Assembly (NCBI GenBank): GCA_951804985.1
Contig: OX638134.1
Coordinates: 82,563,679-82,627,678 of the forward strand
Origin: Dryomyza anilis
Taxonomy: Eukaryota; Arthropoda; Insecta; Diptera; Dryomyzidae
Direction of reading: 5' to 3'
DNA: 64,000 nucleotides
Shown here: piece by piece, positions 46,431 through 57,818 of the stretch
How the letters are laid out: the number at the start of each line of letters is the position of its first letter
Position numbering within the stretch: position 1 is the stretch's first letter
Program-made: the position numbers and the translations under genes
The notes under the pieces: generated by a model
Seen by the model: only the letters and a program-made list of their open reading frames with translations
Databases searched by the model: none
Told to the model about the DNA's origin: nothing

Positions 46431-47047
46431 TATACCCTACACTAAGAGTGAAAGGGTATATACAGTTTGGTACGCCGTTTGTAACACCCAGAAGGAAGCA
46501 TCTCCGGTATGGAAAAGTATATATATTCTTGATCAGCATGACTTCGTGAGTCGATTTAGCGATGTCCGTCTGTCCGTCTATCTGTCCGTCTGTCTGTCTG
46601 TTATAATCCCTACTACTTAAAAAATTGAAGAGTTAGATGCATGAAACTGATAACTTAGATTACTTATATATCTACGCTGTATTAGATCGGTTCATTGTGA
46701 TCTGTGATCTGACCATTTATATTCAAATACCTCAAATAAAATTTACATCTACAGCTCAATTTTACTGTTTACGTGCTTAGGTTAACTTTTTTGCTCAAAT
46801 ATATATTGACTTCACGCACAAATACATAAAGATAATGTTTTCCCGCGAAACGACTTGAGGCTCCCAAAAAAAAAATCGAAATTCGGTACACCAACACATT
46901 TTTTAATATGGGTACCAAATGAATGGAAATTCTTCAGCGATTGAAAGTTTGTAGTTATTTTCAGGATTCGTATTCCCTGGTGACCTATATACCACTTTGA
47001 ATGGTAACCACACATATGAGGGTATTTATAGTCGGCTTAGACCGACT
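46431..47047 (-). mobile_element. Dispersed GGGTATA element, copy 2
   Basis: Reverse of copy 1: TATACCCTACACTAAGAGTG at the left, then GGTACGCCGTTTGTAACA, TGTCCGTCTGTCCGTCTATC, and TATTTATAGTCGGCTTAGAC at the right with the same AGTCGG/CCGACT hairpin. Length ~617 bp against ~631 bp. It abuts satellite array 4 within ~15 bp. The 91-aa frame in it is not a gene. Confidence 0.75.
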
Positions 47048-47059
47048 GATAATTTTATT

Positions 47060-47825
47060 TAACATTAAAACTAATTTTTTCCCTAAAAATTCAAATTTGA
47101 TCTACAAATAAATTTTTTTACTAAAAATTCAATTTTTATTTATAAATCAAATTTTTAACTAAAAATTCAAAATTTTCCCAAAAAATTCAAATTTTCCTAA
47201 AAATTCAATTTTTCACTAAAAATTAAATTTGTCACTAAAATTAAATTTTTCTCTAATAATTCAATTTTTCACTAAAAATTCAATTTTTCACTAAAAATTC
47301 AACTTTTCACTAAAAATTCAACTTTTCACTAAAATTCAATTTTTCACTAAAAATTCAAATTTTCACTAAAAATTCAAATTTTCATTAAAAATTCAATTTT
47401 TCACTAAAAATTCAATTTTTCACTAAAAATTCAATTTTTCACTAAAAATTCAATTTTTCACTAAAAATTCAAATTTTCACTAAAAATTCAAATTTTCACT
47501 AAAAATTCAAATTTTCACTAAAAATTCAAATTTTCACTAAAAATTCAAATTTTCACTAAAAATTCAAATTTTCACTAAAAATTCAAATTTTCACTAAATA
47601 TTCAATTTTTCACTAAAAATTCAATTTTTCACTACAAATTCAATTTTTCACTATAAATTAAATTTTTCACTAAAAATTAAATTTTACACTAAAAATTCAA
47701 TTTTTCACTAAAAATTAAATTTTTCACTAAAATTCAAATTTACACTAAAAATTCTAATTTTCACCATAAAATTAATTTTTCAAGAAAAAAATCAAATTTT
47801 CACAAAAAAAAAAATTCAAATTTTA
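47060..47825 (+). repeat. 19-bp satellite array 4 (forward orientation)
   Basis: About 40 units of TTCACTAAAAATTCAATTT. The edges are diverged (TTCCTAAAAATTCAATT; TACACTAAAAATTC). A sub-block at about 47460-47590 has eight consecutive TTCAAATTTTCAC variants, showing local amplification of one variant. Confidence 0.95.
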
Positions 47826-48950
47826 ATGTTTCTCATTGTCGCAAAATTTATTTTAATATATTGAAAAACATGTTTTTCTTTTAAGAATATATAAAAAGAA
47901 TATAGAATAACGCGCAATGATTTTTCATTCGAATACGATATTAATTTCCTTATCATCACATGATGGCATTAATATGCAAATCGTCGAGGTTGGCATATTT
48001 ATTTTTTAATACTTTGGCAGAAAGGCAGGACGTACGCAGCAGCAGCGCCTCCTGTTTTTAAGAACTTCAGTCAGCTACTTAGTTAACTCCCATGTTTGGA
48101 TGACGGCCGCGGCGGCATTGGGTCGGTGACGGTGGTGCTGGTGACGGCAACGTGTGATAAATAAAATCATTAATCAAATGTAAAACTTGTATTGTTAAGA
48201 AATGAAATATGGTGAGTGGATTCCACGCAGATCTCTGGAAACAATATCTCAAAATCAGCCAAAGCAACAAAACAGAAGGAAGCGCTTTGCAGTCGAGGAT
48301 TATTTACGCCACTCAGAAATAGCAAAATAATAATAAGAAAAAGAAGAGCAGAATCCAAACGATAGATAACGGCAAACTTGCTTAAATACACTGCAAAGAA
48401 CAACAACAACAAAAAAAGTAGTAGAAAAAATGAAGAATCCTGCAATCATTGTTTGCCAATGTTGCCAACACCATTTGTCAAAATTGTGCAAAAATAAAAG
48501 TGACAGCAGGCAGAAGCAGAAGAAGAAGAAGAAGAAGAAAAATAAAAAGAAGTGGAAGAATAAAAACCCAAAACTATTCGGTTGTCAGTGACTCGTATAT
48601 GTTGGTGTGGTTTCACAAAGGGAGACATTTTCAAAATCCCATGTTTTTGGGATTTGAAAAAATAAATAAGTTAGAAAAACTAAACAAAAACAATTGGTAT
48701 TTTATCTGAATATAAAATAAGTAGTGCACGATTAAATTTTTTTTGATAATCGCAATTTTACTTTGGAAGTTAGTTTTTAAACTTACAGAACCATATGTTA
48801 AATTATCTTCATGAGGACAAAAATTGGTAAAATATTCATGATAAATCAAAATAATATTTTAATAATTGACTGACTAATCATTGTCGATAAAATGGTCTAC
48901 ATTAGAACAAATTTTTGTCATAAAACAATTTAGAAATCATTCGTATTAAA
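47826..48950. other. Unassigned sequence with short GC-rich patch
   Basis: 48030-48150 is GC-rich (GCAGCAGCAGCGCCTCCTG, GATGACGGCCGCGGCGGCAT). A GAA-rich microsatellite lies at about 48510-48545. Overlapping short frames on both strands lack features. Confidence 0.4.
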
Positions 48951-49952
48951 CCTGGGGTAAAGTGGGACATGTGGTAATGTAGGAAATTGTAATTTTTTGA
49001 CATCGTTTTGCACTTAGAAAATTAAAAGCAATTGTCAACTGCTTCTAAATATGGCATTAACTTTTTCATTCCTGGTTATAATCAAATTTATATCTTTTCA
49101 TTGTATTTCAAGAACAAGTGAAAAAAAAAAGTTTTTGAAAGTTTTTTTAGTGTGCTTTTTTTTGCTATATGTGTATTTTTCGTTTTTAATTATAAAGGAA
49201 TGTTCAAAATTATCGGATATTGTACATCTTTTGATATACAGACGGGTTTTGTAAATAATTTAGCATTGCTTTAATGGTGCTAAGTTATGTGTTCAAATTG
49301 CGATATTGGGGTAAAGTGGGATACCCTTTCTGGGGTAAAGTGGGAAACGTAATTTACGCACTTTTTGTTGTAATTTTAGTGAAAATATTGTGTTATGTGA
49401 ATTATTTAATTGGTTTAGCCAAGTAAAACTGCATTCTTGGACACAAACCAATGAAAATAAAATTTTGACTTCACCTGAGACAATATCTGAATTGAAGAAG
49501 CAAGCCGAGAAGCGAACCTTTAACAGAAGCAAAAAGAATACATCGGTAAATATTCTTCTGCTTCATCCGGAGTAGAAGAATTTTGTACAGTTACCATATT
49601 AGTACCATGTTTTAGTACCTTATTATATATTCGTTTTCATTTCCTTCAAATTTCTGCATTTGAATCATTTTTACATTTTTTTTGAAGGGTATTTTTCATA
49701 GACTGGTTAATGGTCTAACTTTTTGCATTAACAGAATACCATTTATATGCCTTTTAATTGATTTTTGAGCGATTTTTCAAAACAGCTCAATTTCGGGCTT
49801 ATTGAAAAATGTTAGAGTAAAGTGGGAAATTTAAAAATGCAAAAAGTTAGATCATGAACCCGTCTATGGAAAATACCCTTCAAAAGAATTTAAAAATTAT
49901 TCAAAAGTAGATTTTTGAAGGAAAATCAAAGTGTCTCACTTTAACCCAGGTC
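48951..49952 (+). mobile_element. Element with CCTGGGGTAAAGTGGGA ends
   Basis: CCTGGGGTAAAGTGGGACA at the left and TGTCTCACTTTAACCCAGG at the right are inverted (two mismatches) and bound ~1.0 kb. The GGGGTAAAGTGGGA phrase recurs inside at about 49308 and 49331. A frame at 49390-49575 encodes SPETISELKKQAEKRTFNRS, echoed in two relatives downstream, which may be the remnant of a former transposase-like protein. The target duplication is unclear and the superfamily is not assigned. Confidence 0.65.
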
Positions 49953-50165
49953 CCCTATTTGTTAGAAAAATGTTATACATTTTATTCAAAATATTTCGGG
50001 TCGAAATAATATTTACCGATGTATCCTTTTTGTTAATGTTAAAGGTTCGCTTCTCGGCTTGCTTCGTTTCCCACTTTACCCTAATATCGTAATTTGAACA
50101 TAACTTAATTATTTGCAAAACCCGTTTGTATTTCAGAAGATATACAACATCCGATAATTTTGATC
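49953..50165 (-). mobile_element. Inverted fragment of the GGGGTAAAGTGGGA element
   Basis: GAATAATATTTACCGATGTA, GGTTCGCTTCTCGGCTTGCT, TTTCCCACTTTACCCTAATA and GCAAAACCCGTTTGTATTTC are the reverse complement of segments within 49200-49560. The part between the coding-like segment and the TAAAGTGGGA motif is deleted relative to that copy. Confidence 0.65.
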
Positions 50166-51499
50166 ATTGACAACATCGAAATAATTTTTTATTATCATAA
50201 TATTTGAAAAAGGTGTGTGGCCTTAAACAAAAAATATCTTTCATGAAAAATTCATGATCTATCAAATATCAAAATCATAAAATGTTAATAGGACGAAAAT
50301 CGTACGTCCATGAAATGAGAAAGATCTACAAAATTTGAATTTCCAGACCAATTTTTTTTTTTTTTTTTTTTGATAAAAAAATTTCGGAATTAGAGATTAT
50401 TTATTCTCGCCATATGGAACCCTCAGTATATGTGTGCGTGCAAGCAAATATTTGTGGCATGACAAAAAATAAGAAAATAAAATTATTTTAATTGTGCAGC
50501 AGCAACAAAACGTGCCACAACGACGCCAGAGCGGATGGATAGATTGAACAAAAAAAACTATTTTTTGCCACAAAAATGCACAAACACACATACAAGAAAA
50601 TATTCAGCGCATTGAGAAAATATCAACAAAAAAAAATACGCGCAACAACGCAACCGCCAAAATGTTTGATTATTTCCATGGCGACCTATTTTGGTGTTGG
50701 CAACACTTTGAGCCATAAACAGCAGCAGCAACAACGGCAAAAGAAACCTGAATAAATAACAACAACAAGTATAATATTAATACAGCGACAACAACAACAA
50801 AAAATTGGTAAACCTTTTCCGCCAAAACGACGGCATTAAAAGAGTCAAGTAAATAAATTGCATGCAACGCAGTAGCAGCAGCAGGACGAATATCGGCGGT
50901 TGTTTTTTATTTTATTTTTCTGTTTTGTTGCCACCATGATTTGCATGAATTTTGTGTTGAAATTGGGCTGGATTATTGGCGCGCAATAGAAGCAACATAG
51001 TTGCATGCGCAGCATAATCCGCAAACCGCATTGAGTATTTTTTGAAATAAGTTTTTTTTTGCTGTTGTTGTGTAATTCTTACAAGTGACAATTTTCACAT
51101 AGAAAACTAAGCTGCGAAGTTTTAAATTTTTGATTTTTTTTTCAACTCTAGAAAATAATATTTTAAATGTGATAATGTTCTAGACACTACATCATTTTCA
51201 TACAAAATCCAAAAAAAAATATTTAATTCAGATATATCACTTGAAATTCTGAAAAGATAAAATTATATTTGAAATTTCTATTATAAAACATATCTAGCAT
51301 ACCTATCCAGACATTTTTAAGAAATTGGTGGAATACTTTAAAAATCAGAATCAATGAAAAATAGTTTGTAATTTTAATCGTTAGTTTAAACTATTCTCTG
51401 CGTGAGCATTAATCATTTTCTTATTTGTCATTAGATCCGATATATAAAAAAAACATCCAAAAATAAACTGACATTTTTTTTCGAATTTAGATCCAAAAA
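50166..51499. other. Unassigned sequence
   Basis: Contains a poly(T) run (about 50350-50371), CAACAACAA-rich stretches (50720-50800) and a unique GC-balanced patch (50820-51020). No gene recognised. Confidence 0.4.
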
Positions 51500-52145
51500 A
51501 GTACAAATACTGTTTCATGATCTAACTTTTTGTATTAACAGAATACCATTTATATGCATTGTAATTGATTTTTGAGCGAATTTTCAAAACAGCATATTTT
51601 CGCACTTGTTGAAAAATGTTGGGGCAAAGTGGGAAACTTCAAAATTTTTACCAAAATGCTATTTTAGTTTTCATGTTTTGTTTTTTCAAATTGTACAAAT
51701 CTGATGTAATTAAAGTATCTTTTCTGATATAATCTATTTACTCTTGTTAAAATTTGCTTCTCGGCTTTCTTCTGTAATTCAGTTCTTACCTCAGGTGAAT
51801 TGATATTCATTGGTTTGTGGCCGAGATTGAAGTTTTTTCTTGAATAAACCAATTAAATAATTCATATAATACAATATTTTCACTAAAATTACAACAAACA
51901 ATGCTTAAATTACGTTTCCCACTTTACTCCAATATCGCAATTTGAACAGAGTTAAACAGAATTAAAGCAATGTTAAATTATTTGCAAAACCCGTTTGTAT
52001 TTCAAACAACATCCGAGCTTTTTAAACATACCTTTCTAATTACAAAAGACAAAAATTCACCGTTATAATATACATACAAAAATATTTTTCTGAGTGCAAA
52101 AACATGTCCAAAAATTGCAATTTCCCACATTACTCCAGATTTTGT
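51500..52145 (-). mobile_element. Third member of the GGGGTAAAGTGGGA family
   Basis: 51515-51640 repeats 49705-49830 directly (CAGAATACCATTTATATGC, TTGAGCGAATTTTCAAAACA). 51640-52140 matches 48955-49560 in reverse (GCTTCTCGGCTTTCTTCTGT, ACGTTTCCCACTTTACTCCA, AACCCGTTTGTATTTCAAAC). The minus-strand frame 51664-51852 contains SPEVRTELQKKAEKQ, similar to the peptide at 49390-49575. Ends with CCCACATTACTCCAG near 52140. Confidence 0.65.
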
Positions 52146-52415
52146 TTTTGTATATCTTACAAATTTATTGAAAGCTTTATGATTTTATATTATATTTTAA
52201 AAATATAAATTAAGATCATAACCCCTACAACACTGTATACAATTATCCAAGTGCCCAAGTAAAATTTAGAAAAATAAATTCAAATTCATAAATTATGAAG
52301 AGACCAAATGAAATTTAAAATTTATAATTCAAAACATTACTAATTGAATACAAAAATGCTATTTTAAATTCAGAATATAACAAATAAAATCCATAGGAAT
52401 TTAAAATACCCTAGG
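52146..52415. other. Unassigned AT-rich sequence
   Basis: Nothing recognised. Confidence 0.4.
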
Positions 52416-52717
52416 AAGTAGTTTGGTTAGCGTCGGTGGCTCGTCACGTAGTTCAACATGTCAAAAAAGTCACTGGTGCATTGGGTTAAATCCCTGTGGC
52501 TGTCAACATCTTTTTCATAGAAAACATTTTTCTATGCGACGCTACCTCTCGGCAAACCTACGAGAGTAAAACATTGCCTATGAAAAGCTCTCACACCGCC
52601 TTTCGGATTCGGCATTAAACTGTAAGTCCCACCACTTTGAGTACAAATATAACACGCACAGCTCAAATGGTGAGAGAGCTCGCCCTAAGATCTCCACAGG
52701 ACTGCAGCGCCAAACTA

Positions 52718-53969
52718 CACGCAGGGATAAATGTAATTGGATATGTTTGAATTCAAATATAATCTGTTCTTAAAAATCAATAAATATGTTTGCAATTTTG
52801 TTCTAATTATAATATATTCACAATTTTAATAAATTAGTTTAGATGTAAATATTATATGTAATTTGTGAATATAATTATTTAAGCCATAAACATATTTTAA
52901 TTGCAGCTCCATTATACCATAATTATGTTTGCATAAAAAATGTATATTATGTTTCGATATAAATATATTATATTTGCATAAACTCTGTATATATCGTTGT
53001 CTCTTTTTCACTCATGTAATATTTGCATGCGAGTGAAATAGATAAAATTGAGAGCACAGTGAGCGAAAATATATATTATGTTTCGATATAAATATATTAT
53101 ATTTGCATAAACTCTGTATATATCGTTGTCTCTTTTTCACTCATGTAATATTTGCATGCGAGTGAAATAGATAAAATTGAGAGCACAGTGAGCGAAGATT
53201 TTATGGTTTGATTTATTCTCTTTATTTGCTGTGTCAGTTAAACAGTCGCCGTCTTAAATAAGTAAGTATAAAAAGTGTTAAAAAAATCGAAAATTAATGA
53301 ATAAATGAAAGTGAAAAATAATTAAAATATGTGTTTAGTTTAATAAATAAATAAAAAGTTTAAAATGTCCGTATAAGCAGACAGAAGAAAAAAAGTCTAG
53401 AAGTCATTGCACTACAATTAAACTTATATTTGCAAACTAAACTGCAAAGTAAATTATAATTGCGAAAGAAAAGGACGCGCTTTTTGTGTGTATAATAATC
53501 TCATCAGTCAAACATAATTTGCTTTGCAAATCAATTTGCAATTGTGTAGATGGAGATAAAACTATTTGCTTTATTTTTAATTTCTTGCTCAATATCTATT
53601 TTATTTAATTTCAGCACCCGTGCTTATGCAGATGTACTGGATAAAGCCCTCAAAACCCTCTGAACAAACACGACAAGGCTGGGGCTCTTTGTGCTGAAGT
53701 TTGCGCAATACATATGATTCAAACATATGATGCAAACATAATATGTTCACAGGCGAAACATATTTATATTTCCACACAAATATATATATTATGTTTAGAG
53801 CCAAACATATATGTTTGGAATATAAAATTTTCGGTTCCCACCCAAACATATTATGTTTAGATCCAAACATATTATGTTACACTATCCCAAATATATATTA
53901 TGTAACAGTGTTTCCCAAACACTGTTTGCTGCTAATTATGTTTGGGAGAGCCCTTTTTTTCCCTGCGTG
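52718..53969. mobile_element. MITE with CACGCAGGGA ends inside SINE copy 3
   Basis: CACGCAGGGATAAATG at the left, TTTTTTTCCCTGCGTG at the right, TA on both sides (52716-52717, 53970-53971). 1252 bp. Inside are a 129-bp tandem duplication (52943-53199), GCAAACATAATATGTTC and several AAACATATTATGTTT palindromes (53720-53900). No transposase; two short frames (80 and 89 aa) follow the palindromic phrases. Related by termini to the CAC(N)CAG family. Confidence 0.85.
52943..53199. repeat. Near-identical 129-bp tandem duplication
   Basis: 52943-53071 and 53072-53199 are virtually the same (TATTATGTTTCGATATAAAT ... GAGAGCACAGTGAGCGAA), differing near the end of the unit. Such identity among otherwise decayed repeats means a recent event, or a collapsed/duplicated assembly artefact. 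Confidence 0.92.
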
Positions 53970-54107
53970 TATTATTATTTTTTAAGTAGTATATACAATT
54001 TTTAGACATTTTTATTTTTTCATTGAAATACATTATCAGCGTTACCAATAATAATGTCCAAACAGAATTGTCAAAAAGCCGACTATTTGTTAAAGCTGTA
54101 TATTATA

Positions 54108-54871
54108 CACAGTAAAAAAATATACATCATATTGATGAATTCCGTTCTTCAAACCATGATACATTGTATTGAAGAACTAATCATGATATTAATGACTAAC
54201 GACATCAATGTTATGAATGCGATTATAAATATGATGAACCCTTGATAAAAGTGTTCTTCAATATGCTGAATTGTACGTGAATAATACGTTTCATCATAGT
54301 AATGAAAAAGAACATAAAATACAACATATGTTACTTCATATTGAAGAATGCTGTACATCAAATCAAATTTCAATCAAAATATTTATTTTTCCTTCATTTT
54401 TTGCCGTTTTTCTCAGTTCTCAAGTAGTTCTTGTATGTTATTTCTTATATAATGCTTGCTCTACATTCATAATTTCGTAAATTTCGTAAATTGAAAAAAT
54501 AAATGTTGTTCGGATAATTATTTTTGTTAACACATTTTTTTTCTGTTATTTTTTAAATAAAATTTTGAAACAACACATTTTTCGAATTATTTTCTAAAAA
54601 AAATTTTTTTTTTTGAAAAATTCGTTAAAAATATTATATTCATAAATATTATGAACAAATTCATCAATATGACGATTTAAATTCATTGTATTGAATATTT
54701 CGTCCTTCACTATGATGTTCGATAGTATGAACAATTTCATATATATAATGCATGTATTCATTAGTATGTCATATAATAACCGGTGGTATCAATATGATGA
54801 ATCTAGTAGTTGGTGAAAAATTTCATAATATTTATGAATAAATTCATCGTATTGAAGATTTTTTTTCAGTG
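54108..54871 (+). mobile_element. CACAG-ended ITR element, long copy
   Basis: CACAGTAAAAAAATATAC at the left and TTTTTTTTCAGTG at the right, TA on both sides (54106-54107, 54872-54873). Shares long stretches with 45084-45621. The right ~230 bp is dense in TTCATAATATTATGAA and ATTCATTGTATTGAA phrases, i.e. many ATGA/TCAT subterminal repeats. 764 bp. No transposase motif in the short frames. Confidence 0.85.
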
Positions 54872-54873
54872 TA

Positions 54874-56033
54874 TTTTATTAATTTGTAACGCTGTATATG
54901 TTTACGAATTCATGACACAATATTGTTTAAAATATTTATCTTTGGGATTTTAAAATCTGTATATCATTGTTAAATACTTTTATTACAAACGATTAATCAA
55001 AATTAAACTATGATTTCCGGAAATTGACCATCTAAAATGTCAATCGCAGAATTCCAATAATTTCACCAAATGCAAATATACTATTCGAACACTTTGCAAC
55101 AGTTTATTATTTATTAAACTGTCTATAAAAACTGTTAAATTTAAAATTTGTACAATTGAATAAATAATGTGAAAAATTTTAAAACCCATTTGCGGTCTCT
55201 AAAATGTTGAATTTTAACAAATTTGTCTAAATATTACTCCATATACAATTTTTAAACTTTTTACATAAAAGAAGTTAAAAAGAAGAAGAATTCGGTATAT
55301 ACCATTCTCAATTTTTTTTAAATTTTGCTCTAGTTCGGTAAAATTAAAATTTTCTAAATATATTTTGTACATAAATCAGAAATAAATTAAAAATAATATG
55401 TGCGTTCCATAGTGCAATGAAAAATTGTTTTTCGATGCAATTTAAAACGATTTTTGTTAAATTTAGCATTGATTGCACAATTAAAAGGGCACAAAGCCTC
55501 ACAGTAAATGAGTTGATATTTGAAAACATAATTGCAATGACATTTGAGTTGCTGCAATATATAGCAACAATAACAAACAATTAAATAACATAATCGATCA
55601 AAATTAAATTTAAATTGTGCTGCGGTCACGACTTTCGACCTGCCAGAGAGGGCAGGCCGTCAGGCAAGACAGACAGACAAACAAGGCAGACTATCGGAAA
55701 GGTGTCGCTATTTATTTGATTGTTTATTTGCTATTTGTTGGGGCGAATGTAAAACTTTTGCAGGTACTTAATAATATCAAAATTAAAATTTAAATTGTAT
55801 TTAATTTGAAACAAGCTGCTACCAGCTGTTCGTCCCATCAACAAAAAAAAATCGGTGATAATATTATAATAATTGTTTAATTTACTAATTGAAATGATTT
55901 GAAAACAAATTTGCAATATTTGCATATTTCACCCATTTCATTGTACTGCAACACATGAGACCGCCAATGGGAGGGTGGAGTTCTTTGATGTCTCGGGTTC
56001 ACTGTACACCCGTCCCGTTTGCATTTAGTATAG
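54874..56033. other. Unassigned sequence
   Basis: AT-rich, with one GC-balanced stretch at 55615-55690 (CCAGAGAGGGCAGGCCGTCAG then GACAGACAGAC). Frames up to 80 aa are overlapping and featureless. Confidence 0.4.
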
Positions 56034-56041
56034 GTCTATAG

Positions 56042-56836
56042 TAGAGATGGGCGCGTGCCTGTTTTTGATGGCACGGACACGCACTGGCACGCCGATAGGT
56101 GACACGCACGAGCACGAGCCCAACGAGTAAAATTACAGACACGCACGAGAAGTACGATAACTCACGGGGTTTTAAAAGACACGAAGAAACACGGAAAAAC
56201 AACACAAAACACGAAAAAATCACGGAAAAATATGAAAAAGCAAGCAAAACGTGAAAAATAATACCGGAACCGTTTAGATTTTTGGAACCAGAATCGTTAT
56301 TACAAATGTGTTGAACGGGAACTGGAATCGAAACATATATATTTATTTCTGGTTGGAATCGGTACCGCCATTTTAAAAATATCGGAACCAGAACCGGAAC
56401 AGATATTATAGTCTCTGTCAGGGAACGCAAAGACCCGGAATCGGAACCGTTATAAAAAATGTATGGAACCGGAATCGAAATCCATTTTATGTGTTGGTTG
56501 AAAGCGGAATCGAAACCACAATTTAATAAATCTTCGAACCCGAACCGGAACCGATATTCCAATAGGTTTTAGTCCCTATAATAAATAATTCAAAAATTAA
56601 GTTTGATACTGTTTTATTCTCTTAAATCCATAAGTATAACTAAAACAACAGATTTTTTAGAAAAGGCTAAAATATCACAAAATGTTTATTTTCTGAAGCT
56701 GGAAGGGTTTTTTTTTAATTGGGGTAGAAACTATAAAGAAAATCTTTAATGGGCGCGTGCCTGATTTTGGAGGCACGGACACGCACGGGCACGACAGGGC
56801 GTGACACGAAAAAAGCACGGCACGCGCCCATCTCTA
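56042..56836. mobile_element. hAT-type non-autonomous element (TAGAGATGGGCGCGTGCC ends)
   Basis: TAGAGATGGGCGCGTGCCTG at the left and CACGCGCCCATCTCTA at the right are inverted termini. Flanks GTCTATAG (56034-56041) and ATCTATAG (56837-56844) form an 8-bp target duplication with one mismatch, the hAT hallmark. Subterminal DNA is full of GGCACGGACACGCAC-type repeats. A GAATCGGAACCG block (56255-56580) sits inside, probably a second element. The 187-aa minus frame is repeat-derived. Confidence 0.85.
56255..56580. repeat. GGAACCGGAATCG tandem repeat nested in the hAT element
   Basis: CCGGAACCGTTTAGATTTTT, CGGAACCAGAACCGGAAC and CGGAATCGGAACCGTTATA recur every ~60-75 bp. It ends AATAGGTTTTAGTCCCTATA, matching in reverse the CAGGGACTAAAACC start at 6225. 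So the block is likely its own hAT-like element inserted here. Confidence 0.6.
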
Positions 56837-56844
56837 ATCTATAG

Positions 56845-57034
56845 CACACAATCACAATAATCAACTTTCAATTAATAAAACAATTAAAAATATGCACACA
56901 AATGCACTTGAATAGAACACGCTGTGCAAATCGTTTGGCAAATTAAATAATTTGCGAAATTAATGCAACGCTTTGTTAATTTGTTGCTCTCTCATTTATC
57001 GAATGATGTACAAATTAAGGGTTTTCAATATTTT
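56845..57034. other. Unassigned AT-rich sequence
   Basis: Nothing recognised. Confidence 0.4.
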
Positions 57035-57445
57035 TCACATTTTCAGAAAAATTTAATTTTAAGTGAATGGTTGGTAAGAAATTGAATATTTAGTGAAAAA
57101 TTAAATTTTAAGTGTAATAATATTTTTTAGTGAAAAATAGAATTTTTTATAAAAAATTGAATTTTTAGTGATAATTAGTTAATAATTAAATTTGAAAATA
57201 AAAATTATTTTTTTTTTTATTAAAAACTCAAATATTCACTAAAAATTCAATTTAGCATTGAAAATTCAATTTTGTCACTAAAAATTCAATTTTTCACTAA
57301 AAATTCAATTTTTTGTTAAAAATTCAATTTTTCACTAAAAAAATTCAAATTTTCACTAAAAATTCAAGTTTACACTTAAAATTAATTTTTCACTTAAAAT
57401 TTAATTTTTCACTTAAAATTCAATATTTAACAATATTTAAATGCA
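57035..57445. repeat. 19-bp satellite array 5, with an internal orientation switch
   Basis: 57035-57180 reads GTGAAAAATTGAATTTTT (reverse orientation, diverged). 57225-57445 reads CACTAAAAATTCAATTTTTC (forward). A TTTTTTTTTTATTAAAAAC segment (about 57210) lies at the switch. This is the only array with both orientations. Confidence 0.88.
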
Positions 57446-57818
57446 ACAAAAAATTGCCACAAATAAACTCAAATAACCATTTAAATATAATACTCAAATA
57501 TTATATTCGGCGGACAAAACCTGCTGATATCAGATGAATAAACGCAACAAATTCTGCAGTGATTTCCAGTCACTGCGTTGCCAATTAGAAACGCAGATAA
57601 TTTAAGCAGCTGAGCTGCTGATATGCGCCTAAAATGCTGCTAGAAAAACAACGACGACGACAAGGACGAGGACAACACAAAAAGTACGCAATTCGATATG
57701 ACGATGAGGCCGATAAACCGCAATTCATAACATTCAACACAAACACAATTAACAGCGGTTGAACGGAGGACACGGGGCAACTACGGACGGCGGGCATAGA
57801 ATGAGTTAACGACACAAA
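57446..57818. other. Unique GC-balanced sequence
   Basis: CTGCAGTGATTTCCAGTCAC, CAACGACGACGACAAGGACG and GAACGGAGGACACGGGGCAA mark unique DNA adjoining the frame at 57819. No named feature. Confidence 0.4.

Larger units (their letters stand above)
52423..53983 (+). mobile_element. tRNA-derived SINE, copy 3 (MITE inserted in its tail)
   Basis: Starts TTGGTTAGCGTCGGTGGC, with a B-box-like GGGTTAAATCC at 52483-52493, then the family body (ACGCTACCTCTCGGCAAACC, GTAAGTCCCACCACTTTGAG, TATAACACGCACAGCTCAAA) and the 3' end GCGCCAAACTA. A TA-flanked MITE splits the tail, which resumes at 53970 as TATTATTATT. AAGTAGT at 52416-52422 and 53984-53990 is a plausible 7-bp target duplication. More diverged than copy 2. 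Confidence 0.85.

Noticed and set aside
55999..56562. 187-aa minus frame
   Set aside because: Made of hAT subterminal CACGGACACGCAC repeats and the GGAACCGGAATCG tandem block.
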